Shown piece after piece: positions 26,159 to 33,379 of a stretch of DNA of 64,000 nt (position 1 is its first letter; each line of letters opens with the position of its first letter). The notes below the pieces were generated by a model. The model was not told the DNA's origin, did not search any database, and was given only the letters and a program-made list of their open reading frames with translations. A program made the position numbers and the translations under genes. Source of the DNA: Actinoplanes lutulentus (lineage in GTDB: Bacteria > Actinomycetota > Actinomycetes > Mycobacteriales > Micromonosporaceae); the NCBI RefSeq assembly GCF_003259845.1, contig NZ_QLMJ01000027.1:105291-169290 (forward strand). The letters run 5' to 3'.

Positions 26159-27004
26159 TCACCGATGCACGACGCGTACCTCGTGAACCTGGCCGTTCGT
26201 CTCGATGAGCAGCCATGTGGCGGACACGGTCTCCCAGACGGTGACGTCCGGGCCGGCGACGACGTCGACGAGGCGCCAGTCCTGCTCGACGGCGGCCCGC
26301 AGCGCCGCGGGCCCGGACGTGCGGTGACCGGCCGGCCAGTGGACGACGAGGTTCGGCGCCCAGCGCTCGGAGGCGCCCGGCGCCGTGCCCGCCAGGATCG
26401 CAGCGGCCTCGGCCCGGCGCTGGGCGGTGAGAGCGGCCGCGTCCCCGTGCCGCTCGTCGTGCACGCCGGGCAGGATGATCGCCAGCTGCCGGCGGGCCTC
26501 GCTCAGGCGGCTGCGCACCGTGCCGACCGGAATGCCGCAGAGCGTGGCGATCTGCTCGTACGAATGGCGGTCTGAGAAGTAACGCAGCACCGCGACCGGG
26601 CGCACCGCGGGGGACAGCCGGCCCAGCGCGAAACGGACCCAGTCGCGGTCGGCGTCGCGGTCGACCACCCGCTCCGGGCCGTCGACCTCCGGCGCCGGCA
26701 GATCCGCCTTGATCTCCATCACGACGGTCCGCTGCGCCCGGAGCCGCATCCGGCAGTTGTTACGGACGATCGTGTGCAGCCACGCCCGTACCGCGGAGGG
26801 GTCCCGCAGCCCGCGGATCCGGCCGAGCGCCGCCATCGCGGCGTCCTGGCAGGCGTCCTCGGCGTCCGGGCCCGGGCCCAGGATCTGGTTCGCGACCGAC
26901 CGCATGCCGCGGTAGTGCGTACGGAAGATCGCGGTGAGGCTGTCGGTGTCACCCTGCTGGGCGGCGTGGACGAGCCGGGCGTCATCGGTATCGGTCAGCG
27001 GCAT
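26159..27004 (-). CDS. ECF sigma factor with SnoaL-like C-terminal domain
   Basis: The 281-residue product has region 2 at residues about 15-85 (DAEDACQDAAMAALGRI, then VRAWLHTIVRNNCRMRLR) and region 4 near 120-170 (SYEQIATLCGIPVGTVRSRL). About 100 residues follow that look SnoaL-like (LAGTAPGASERWAPNLVVHW, then VWETVSATWLLIETNGQ). Such fused domains regulate several ECF groups in place of a separate anti-sigma factor. The ATG at 27004 is the first start matching region 2 spacing. It diverges from the GNAT gene at 27099, leaving a 94-base promoter interval. No anti-sigma gene is adjacent. Confidence 0.86.
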   Translation of the reverse strand: MPLTDTDDARLVHAAQQGDTDSLTAIFRTHYRGMRSVANQILGPGPDAEDACQDAAMAALGRIRGLRDPSAVRAWLHTIVRNNCRMRLRAQRTVVMEIKADLPAPEVDGPERVVDRDADRDWVRFALGRLSPAVRPVAVLRYFSDRHSYEQIATLCGIPVGTVRSRLSEARRQLAIILPGVHDERHGDAAALTAQRRAEAAAILAGTAPGASERWAPNLVVHWPAGHRTSGPAALRAAVEQDWRLVDVVAGPDVTVWETVSATWLLIETNGQVHEVRVVHR

Positions 27005-27098
27005 GGCGGCAAAGCTAGAGAAGAGCAGTGGAGAGTTTCTTTACCCGGCGACCGAACTTCGGCGCCGCGGCACGCATCCGGATGGTGTGGAGACTTTT

Positions 27099-27845
27099 GT
27101 GAACACGTTGCCGGACCGCATCGCGGCCGGCTGGGCCGACGCCGTCAGCTGGCTGGCCGAGGTGACGCCGCAGGGCCGGCGAGCCGCCCGCGGACCGGCC
27201 GGGGCGGTGATCACCCGCACCCCGGTGACCTCGCTGAACGCGGCATACGACATGAGCCGGGAGCCCGACCTCGCGGCGCTGGACGAGATGGCGGCCGTCG
27301 TGGCCCGGTACGAGGTGCCCTGGTCGATTATCGTGCGCGGGGAGGCGGCGGACGCGGTCGCCGGTCTCGCGGCCCGGCACGGCCTGACCGCCCGTTCGCC
27401 GATGCCGGTGATGGCCTGCGCGGCCACCGATGCCGTGCTCGACGGGGCTTCGGACCCGGCGATCCGGGTGGCCGGCGCGGATCAGAGCCACCTCTACACC
27501 CGCGTCCTCAACGCCGGATTCGGAGCGGATTTCGGTGGCCTCATGCAGGGCGGGGTCCTGGAGGCGCCGGGTTTCACCGGATATCTGGCGTACCGGCGGG
27601 GACGGGCCGTGGGCACCGGGCTGGGTGTGCTCAGCGGCGAGACGGCCGGTGTGTTCAACATCGGTGTGCTGCCGGCGGAACGCGGGCGAGGGCTGGGCCG
27701 GGCGCTGGCCGCGCGCACGCTCGCGGACGGTTTCGCGGCGGGCGCCACGACGGCCTATCTGCACCCGTCGCACGACGGTTGGGCGCTGTACGAGTCGATG
27801 GGGTTCCGCGTCGTGGACACCTGGGCGGCATTCGCCGGCGAGTAA
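27099..27845 (+). CDS. GNAT family N-acetyltransferase
   Basis: The protein has 248 residues from GTG 27099, preferred because GGAG lies 6 bases upstream; GTG 27087 is also in frame. The N-terminal ~125 residues are a degenerate GNAT-like half. The C-terminal half carries the acetyl-CoA motif GVLPAERGRGLGRALAART (residues about 190-208) and the closing LHPSHDGWALYESMGFRV. The substrate is unknown. Divergent from the ECF sigma gene, so the two may share regulation, which is inference. Confidence 0.84.
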   Translation: MNTLPDRIAAGWADAVSWLAEVTPQGRRAARGPAGAVITRTPVTSLNAAYDMSREPDLAALDEMAAVVARYEVPWSIIVRGEAADAVAGLAARHGLTARSPMPVMACAATDAVLDGASDPAIRVAGADQSHLYTRVLNAGFGADFGGLMQGGVLEAPGFTGYLAYRRGRAVGTGLGVLSGETAGVFNIGVLPAERGRGLGRALAARTLADGFAAGATTAYLHPSHDGWALYESMGFRVVDTWAAFAGE

Positions 27846-27933
27846 CTGCGCCGCGCGTTCACTAACTCTCCAGTGGGCCTTGCCAGTGTCGGTGCCGAGG
27901 AGCCGATCCGCCCGATAACCCGAGGAGACTGTA

Positions 27934-28662
27934 ATGACCAAGCCGACCATCGTTCTCGTGCACGGAGCCTGGGCCGACGCGTCCAGCTGGAATGCCGTCG
28001 CGGCTCAGCTGCGTGGGCACGGTTTCACGGTACTGGCGCCGCCGAACGCGCTACGGGGGGTGGAGGCCGACGCCGCGTACCTGTCGTCGTTCCTCGCTCA
28101 GCGCACGAGCGGCCCGGTGGTGCTCGCGGGTCACTCGTACGGCGGTGTGGTGATCAGTAACGCCGCCGGCAACGGCGGTGACGTGCGCGCGCTGGTGTAC
28201 GTGAACGCTTTCATCCCGGCCGAGGGCGAGAGCATCTTCGGCATTCTGGGTGGATCGGGATCGGCCCTCGACGTCCCGGACCCGACGACGGTGCTCGACG
28301 TCGTCGGGTACCCGGGTGCGCCGGAGGGTGACGCGGAAGCGTTCCTGAAGCCGGACACGGTGTTCCGCTATTTCGCTCAGGACCTGCCCGAGGCGGACGG
28401 CTGGAACGTCGTCACCGGCCAGCGGCCGATCACGCTGAGCGCCAACGCCGCCCCGACCACTACGGCGGCCTGGCGCACGCTGCCGAGCTGGGCCGTCGTG
28501 GGCACCGAGGACCTGGTGATCCCGGCCGCCACGCAGCGGTCCCTGGCCGATCGTGCCGGCTCGAAGATCTTCGACGTGGCGGCGTCGCACGTGTCGCTGG
28601 TGTCCCAGCCGCAGGCGTCGGTCGAGGCGATCCTCGCGGCGGCCGCGCACGTGGGCGACTGA
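27934..28662 (+). CDS. Alpha/beta hydrolase
   Basis: The 242-residue protein opens PTIVLVHGAWADASSW (oxyanion region). The nucleophile elbow is GHSYGG (Ser about residue 69), a late Asp lies in VVGTEDLVIP, and the catalytic His is in ASHVSLVSQP. The opening and overall length match the salicylate-esterase/hydroxynitrile-lyase-like group common in actinobacteria, often of unknown substrate. The ATG is preceded by GAGGAG. It stands alone after the GNAT gene (88 bases) and before the glucanase promoter region. Confidence 0.86.
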   Translation: MTKPTIVLVHGAWADASSWNAVAAQLRGHGFTVLAPPNALRGVEADAAYLSSFLAQRTSGPVVLAGHSYGGVVISNAAGNGGDVRALVYVNAFIPAEGESIFGILGGSGSALDVPDPTTVLDVVGYPGAPEGDAEAFLKPDTVFRYFAQDLPEADGWNVVTGQRPITLSANAAPTTTAAWRTLPSWAVVGTEDLVIPAATQRSLADRAGSKIFDVAASHVSLVSQPQASVEAILAAAAHVGD

Positions 28663-28759
28663 GGATTCGCACAGCGGTGAACCCCGAGCGGATCGTTCAC
28701 GGTTCGTGGCGTCTGCCCGGGGATCGCCCGGTGTCGTGAAACATTTATGACTTTCGCTG

Positions 28760-28789
28760 TTGACATCGGTTAACAAACCAAACAATGCT
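28760..28789 (+). promoter_or_regulatory. Probable promoter of the GH64 glucanase gene
   Basis: TTGACA (28760-28765) is a consensus -35. The best -10 is weak: AATGCT (28784-28789, 18-base spacer) or AACAAT (28781-28786, 15-base spacer). This AT-rich patch stands out in the GC-rich surroundings and runs directly into the palindromic operator. The start codon is about 150 bases downstream. Confidence 0.55.
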
Positions 28790-28807
28790 GTGAGAGCGCT
28801 CTCACAG
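28788..28807. promoter_or_regulatory. LacI-family type operator (perfect 20-bp palindrome)
   Basis: CTGTGAGAGCGCTCTCACAG is perfectly self-complementary and contains the GAGCGCTC core seen in operators of LacI/GalR-family sugar repressors, for example the CebR box family in Streptomyces. It overlaps the -10/start region of the promoter before the GH64 glucanase, so repressor binding would block transcription. No LacI-type gene is in the window, so the regulator acts in trans. Confidence 0.75.
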
Positions 28808-28941
28808 TGGCTTCGCGGTTCCTGGCGAGTGCGCCGGCGAACGGGTCATACCTCTGTGACCTGTCCCCTTCGCCGCCATCCGCCACGCGGCCGCTTCCCC
28901 GAGGTCTGCCGGGTGTGCCTGGACAGAACTGAGGAGTTGGC

Positions 28942-30543
28942 TTGCGAACCAGAATGAGATGGCTGACCGCCGTCGCCGCCCTGGCGGTGGCGGCACCGGT
29001 CGTGGCCGTGACGATGCCCGCCTCGGCGGCGTCGCCCGCCGTGCTCCCGATGACCGTCACCAACAACACCGGCCGCGGCGACGCCGTGTTCCTCTATGTC
29101 ATCGGCACCATGAACGGGCGCTGGGGGTACGTCAACACCGGTGGCGCCTTCACGCCGTGGCCGGCCGGCGGCAACCCGCCGGTGCCCGCCCCGGACGTGT
29201 CGATGGCCGGGCCGGGCAACGGCGGCACCACGACGATCCGCATCCCCAAGGGTCTGTCCGGCCGCGTCTACATGGCGATGGGCGACAAGATCAAGTTCTT
29301 CATCACCCCGGACGGCTTCGTCCAGCCCGCGCCGTGGGCGCCCGGCGACCCGAACTTCAACACGCTCTTCGACACCAGCGAGTTCACCTTCAACGACTCC
29401 GGGCTGTGGCTGAACAGCTCACAGGTGGACTTCTTCGGCATCCCGCACGCGGTCACCGTGACCAACGGCGCCGGGCAGACCAAGCGCACCGGCGACGTCG
29501 TCAACGACGGCCGGAACAAGGTCATCAACGCGATCAAGGCCCAGCCCGGCTGGCAGGACTCGGTGATCACCCGCGCCGACGGCACGGTGCTGCGGGTGCT
29601 CGCGCCGGGCAAGGCCACCGACGCCGGGAAATTCTCGCCGACCTATCTCGACGCGTACATCAACGCGGCGTGGAGCGCGTACACCAGCAAGACCTTGACC
29701 GTCGTGCCGCGCGAGGCCGAACCGAACCGCAAGTTCTTCGGCCGGACCGTCGGCAACACCATGCGCTTCACCGACAGCACCGGCGCCGAGGTCGCGACCG
29801 TCGACAAGCCCAGCACCGCGAACGTCTGGGGCTGCGACGGCGTCTTCAACGCTCCTAACGTCGCGCCGTTCATCCAGAGCGAGGTGCGTCGCACCATCTG
29901 CACAGCATTGGTACGCGGAACGCTCGGCCCGTCCACCGTGGAACCCGTTTACGACGCGAACGCGTTCTACAAGAACAGCGCGCCGAACCACTATTCACGG
30001 ATCATCCACGCGAACATGGCCGACGGTAAGGCGTACGGATTCGCCTATGACGACGTCGGTCACTTCGAGTCGCTGGTCAACGACGGTGACCCGCAGCAGG
30101 CCGGCATCATCATGAGCCCGTTCGGCGCCGGCGGGAACCCGCCCACCACGCCGCCGGCCACCGGCAACCGGATCCTCAGCAACTGGAACAACAAGTGCGT
30201 CGACGTCAACAACGCCAACTTCTCCGACGGGGTGCAACTGCAGGTCTGGACCTGCAACAACTCCGCGGCGCAGGCGTGGACGTTCAACGGCAGCACCATC
30301 AGTACGCAGAACAACAAGTGCATGGACGTGGCCTGGGGCGCAGCTGCCAACGGCACGGCCATCCAGATCGCCACGTGCAGCGGGAATGCGGCCCAGCAGT
30401 TCGTGCTCAGCGCGGCCGGCGACCTGGTCAACCCGCAGGCGAACAAGTGCGTCGACATCGCGGCGTGGAACGCGAACGACGGCGCCAAGCTGCACCTCTG
30501 GGACTGCGTCGGCGGCCTGAACCAGAAATGGCGCAGGGGCTGA
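28942..30543 (+). CDS. Secreted GH64 beta-1,3-glucanase with C-terminal ricin-type lectin (CBM13)
   Basis: This 533-residue protein has a Sec signal peptide (about 1-35, cleavage near ASA-A). A GH64 catalytic domain spans about 36-395, with the acid pair Glu147 in DTSEFTFND and Asp163 in QVDFFGIP. The 16-residue spacing is the same as in the characterised laminaripentaose-producing enzyme. After a short Pro/Thr linker comes a ricin-type trefoil with three CVDV/CMDV/CVDI repeats and QAW, QQF, QKW motifs. It should cut beta-1,3-glucan, such as fungal wall glucan or laminarin, outside the cell. TTG 28942 has GAGGAG 5 bases upstream; ATG 28954 is the alternative. Controlled by the LacI-type operator upstream. 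Confidence 0.88.
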   Translation: MRTRMRWLTAVAALAVAAPVVAVTMPASAASPAVLPMTVTNNTGRGDAVFLYVIGTMNGRWGYVNTGGAFTPWPAGGNPPVPAPDVSMAGPGNGGTTTIRIPKGLSGRVYMAMGDKIKFFITPDGFVQPAPWAPGDPNFNTLFDTSEFTFNDSGLWLNSSQVDFFGIPHAVTVTNGAGQTKRTGDVVNDGRNKVINAIKAQPGWQDSVITRADGTVLRVLAPGKATDAGKFSPTYLDAYINAAWSAYTSKTLTVVPREAEPNRKFFGRTVGNTMRFTDSTGAEVATVDKPSTANVWGCDGVFNAPNVAPFIQSEVRRTICTALVRGTLGPSTVEPVYDANAFYKNSAPNHYSRIIHANMADGKAYGFAYDDVGHFESLVNDGDPQQAGIIMSPFGAGGNPPTTPPATGNRILSNWNNKCVDVNNANFSDGVQLQVWTCNNSAAQAWTFNGSTISTQNNKCMDVAWGAAANGTAIQIATCSGNAAQQFVLSAAGDLVNPQANKCVDIAAWNANDGAKLHLWDCVGGLNQKWRRG

Positions 30544-30590
30544 CCCGGCCGGTAGTTTGGCCGTCCGGTTGAACGGTTAGGGGTGTCCTC

Positions 30591-31157
30591 GTGGAGGTGA
30601 GCGGTACGCGGATCGCGGTGGACCGCATCCTCGGGGACACCCTCGAAAGTCTGACCAGGTCGGGCAGCCCGCCGGTACTTCCAGCGTCAGAGCTGGCGGA
30701 CTGGCGGTTGTCCGGCCCGGCGAAGGCCGCGCTGTTCGCGTACGGACTCCCGCCGGAAAGGGACGACGGCCTGATGGGCGTCGCCGGCGTGTTCCGGGAG
30801 CACGTCCTCGGCGTCTACGGCTCCGCGAAGCTCGTTGCGGACTCGGATGCCGTCCTGGCCGTTCCGCGCTCGACCGCCGTGCATCCCGACCTGGCCGGGG
30901 GAGTGACGCCGACGACGGTCAACTCGTCGGTCCCGGCCTTCGTCGAGTGTGCGTGGCGCTGGCATGGGATCGTTCCGCTGCTCGCCGAGGCACAGAACGC
31001 CGCGGGAGAGGCCGAGATCCGGGCGTGGAAAGACGGCGTGGAGCTGCCGGACGCCTATCTCGGTTATCAGCAGTTGTGCGAGTACGTGCTGGAGCGTTTC
31101 CGGGAGATCGATCCGGACACCGGGTTCTGGCCTGACGTGATCATCGACCTGCCGTAG
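30591..31157 (+). CDS. SUKH-4-like immunity protein (orphan)
   Basis: The 188-residue protein lacks signal and membrane segments. It follows the SUKH-4 pattern: LSGPAKAALFAYGLP near residue 40, a central VNSSVPAFVECAWRWHGIVP (residues about 110-129), and a C-terminal LCEYVLERFREIDP then FWPDVIIDL. SUKH-superfamily proteins usually neutralise nuclease or other polymorphic toxins in the cytoplasm. No toxin gene is adjacent: the upstream neighbour is the secreted glucanase and the downstream genes converge. The GTG at 30591 has AGGGG 7 bases upstream. Likely a remnant or spare immunity gene. Confidence 0.68.
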   Translation: MEVSGTRIAVDRILGDTLESLTRSGSPPVLPASELADWRLSGPAKAALFAYGLPPERDDGLMGVAGVFREHVLGVYGSAKLVADSDAVLAVPRSTAVHPDLAGGVTPTTVNSSVPAFVECAWRWHGIVPLLAEAQNAAGEAEIRAWKDGVELPDAYLGYQQLCEYVLERFREIDPDTGFWPDVIIDLP

Positions 31158-31160
31158 AGA

Positions 31161-32705
31161 TCAGTCCTCGACCAGGTCGGTCAGCGGGGTCGGCTTGCTG
31201 ATGTTCGCCGGCGCGTTCCACTTCTGCAGCTCCGAGGAGTTGCAGGTGACGACCTTGACCTTGCTGGTGCCGTCACCGTGCAGGTCACTGCTCGGCGCGG
31301 TGTACGAGGTGTCGGTCTGGCGGGTCGGCTGCAGGCAGTTGCCCTTGTAGTCCTTGATCCGGTAGCTCGTCGCATAGTCGCCGGTGTCGTGGTAGACGGT
31401 CCACTGCAGGTAGTTCTTGGCTTGCAACGCCTCGGTCGAGCACAGCTCCACCGTCACCCAGGAACTGGAGGTGGCGGTGCCCGGCGACTTCAGGCAGTAG
31501 TTGCTGCCGCAGCCCTTCGCCGTGCTCGTCGAGCAGGCGCTGACCGAGTTGCTGGTGGAGGTGTAGTTGTTGACGATGATCGGGCCGGTGGCCGAGACCT
31601 GTTTCTTGGTGGCGTCCGGCACCGGGTGGACCCACTGCTGGTTGAAGTCGACCACGCCGTTCGGCGCCTGCTTGCAGAACCACGTGATCATGTACGTCGC
31701 GCTCATCGACTTGCTCGTCACGTCCAGGCAGCGGCTGAACTGGGCATAGTTGACCAGCTGGTACGTGTTGTCCCCGGCCATGCCCGCGCCCACGCCGGGT
31801 GCGGAGCGCCAGACCGTCTTGGTGGCGGCGCTGGTGCAGGATCCGAGAGCGACCGCGCTGCCCGCCGTTCCCGGCTGGACGACGTTGATGCAGAACGACT
31901 CGACGACCTTGGACGCGTTGGCGGAGTGGAACAGGCTGTTGCCGTCCAGACTCCATTGGAACGTCGAGGTTGCCGGAGTGGTCGCCGGGCACGGCTGGAA
32001 GACGAGCGGGTTGTTGTTGGCGTGGGTGGCGCCCGAGTACAGGCACATCCCGTCGTCGGCGCCAGTCGACTCCGAGCCGATCAGCTTGAGGTACAGGTCG
32101 GCGGTGTAGCCGAACTGCTGGCGGCTGCTGCCGTCACAGGTCGCCATGATGAGCGCGGAGCCGACCGTCGGGGCCTTGCTGGAACCGGAGTCCATGCACT
32201 GGTTGCCCAGGGTCGAGCTGGAGATCCGGATCTGGCCGCCGGGGATGTTGGTGTTACTGGTGGAGAAGACGTACGTGGCGGCCAGGGTGCGCTTGAGCGT
32301 CCCGGTGGTGCCGACCGAGACGACCTTGGCGGTGGTCGGCACATCGGTGACCGGGCAGGACAGTGCGCCGCCGGCCGCGTCGTAATACGTGACCGTCACC
32401 TGGTACGCCAGCCGCTCGGACGTGTCGGTGGCCCCGGCGTCGCCACTCAGGACGCACGGCGGCATGTTCTCCAGATAGCCCTCGCGCGTCTCCACGTCGG
32501 AAGCGGCCCGCACCCGGGCCATCATCACGTCCATGCCGGCCTGGGCGGCGTCCAGCATGGTGGTGCGCTGGGCGAGGTTCTGGGTGGCCTTGGTCTGGCG
32601 GACCACGAGCGGAACCAGGAACGCCGAGATCGACAGCACGACCGTGATGAGGAGCATCGCCATTGGCAGCGAGCCCTCGTCCCTGCGGAGCGTCGTCAGG
32701 CTCAT
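31161..32705 (-). CDS. Pseudopilin-like (PilX-type) protein with ricin-like lectin domain
   Basis: The 514-residue protein has a short charged start (MSLTTLRRDEG) and a hydrophobic helix (SLPMAMLLITVVLSISAFLV), the layout of a type IV-type pilin anchor. However, the usual Glu at +5 is missing, as in some PilX/GspK-like minor pilins. Residues about 150-510 are Cys-rich lectin-like repeats (NQCMDSGSSKAPTVGSALIM, RCLDVTSKSM, FNQQWVHPV, LQWTVYH) resembling a beta-trefoil, possibly doubled. Its start overlaps the stop of the PilW-like gene (ATGA), making it third in a coupled operon. It ends 3 bases from the SUKH-4 stop. Probably a surface lectin displayed by a pilus-like fibre. Confidence 0.72.
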   Translation of the reverse strand: MSLTTLRRDEGSLPMAMLLITVVLSISAFLVPLVVRQTKATQNLAQRTTMLDAAQAGMDVMMARVRAASDVETREGYLENMPPCVLSGDAGATDTSERLAYQVTVTYYDAAGGALSCPVTDVPTTAKVVSVGTTGTLKRTLAATYVFSTSNTNIPGGQIRISSSTLGNQCMDSGSSKAPTVGSALIMATCDGSSRQQFGYTADLYLKLIGSESTGADDGMCLYSGATHANNNPLVFQPCPATTPATSTFQWSLDGNSLFHSANASKVVESFCINVVQPGTAGSAVALGSCTSAATKTVWRSAPGVGAGMAGDNTYQLVNYAQFSRCLDVTSKSMSATYMITWFCKQAPNGVVDFNQQWVHPVPDATKKQVSATGPIIVNNYTSTSNSVSACSTSTAKGCGSNYCLKSPGTATSSSWVTVELCSTEALQAKNYLQWTVYHDTGDYATSYRIKDYKGNCLQPTRQTDTSYTAPSSDLHGDGTSKVKVVTCNSSELQKWNAPANISKPTPLTDLVED

Positions 32706-33379
32706 GAGGTGGGCCTTCCCTTGCTGCAGTCGTTGTCGAGAAGCTCGCGGTTGTTGCCGAAGACGTTGTACGACGTCGTGTTCTGCGCCGTGAAGAGCAC
32801 GTCCACCGGCATGGTCACGGTGGCGTACTTGGCGGTGAACCGCAGGCGCAACTGGCTGTGCTGCGGCACGTACCCGGTGCCCGTGCCGGCGGTGCCGGGG
32901 CTGGCCGAGGAGTTCGGGCTGTCGCCGGGCAGGATGATCGTGAACGGGTCCTGGGTCCCGGTCAGCGTCAGGTCGGTCGCGATCGTCGTCGGTGTCTCCG
33001 GCGTGCTGGTGAGCGTCGGATTCCAGCTCGCCAGGGTCAGTACGCCGCTCTTGTAGACGAGCTGGCGGCAGATTTTCGGCGGGCGGGTGGTGTTCACCGG
33101 CGGCGGCGTGGCGTACTCCAGGTAGTAGTTGCCGCCCACCTTGCCGGCAGGGGAGAGCCAGTTCGCGTAGCGCACCTCCTTGTCCAGTCTCCGGAAGCTG
33201 GTGGTGATCTGTTCCCGGGAGCTGGCCAGGCCGTCGGCGCGGTTGACGTCCGAGTAGACCTCGAACAGGCCGCCGACCACCATCACCATCACCACGCTCA
33301 TCAGGCCCATGCTGACCAGCAACTCGATCAGCGAGAAGCCGGCGTCGTCGCTCCTGCGCTCGTGGAGAAAGTCGCTCAT
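32702..33379 (-). CDS. PilW-like minor pseudopilin
   Basis: The 225-residue product has a canonical class III/type IV prepilin start: a short basic/acidic leader ending in Gly14, then FSLIELLVSMGLMSVVMVMV with Glu at mature position +5, recognised by a prepilin peptidase. The globular C-terminal part is beta-rich with two Cys (ICRQL, DCSKG). Minor pilins of this type prime assembly of a type IV pilus or type II secretion pseudopilus at the membrane. Both ends overlap neighbours by four bases (ATGA), so it is the middle of a coupled three-gene operon. No assembly ATPase, platform protein or peptidase gene is in the window. Confidence 0.82.
   Translation of the reverse strand: MSDFLHERRSDDAGFSLIELLVSMGLMSVVMVMVVGGLFEVYSDVNRADGLASSREQITTSFRRLDKEVRYANWLSPAGKVGGNYYLEYATPPPVNTTRPPKICRQLVYKSGVLTLASWNPTLTSTPETPTTIATDLTLTGTQDPFTIILPGDSPNSSASPGTAGTGTGYVPQHSQLRLRFTAKYATVTMPVDVLFTAQNTTSYNVFGNNRELLDNDCSKGRPTS

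Noticed and set aside
31278..33056. 592-codon plus-strand frame opposite the pseudopilin genes
   Set aside because: Low-complexity Arg/Ala/Val/Gly translation; the minus strand has coupled prepilin genes.
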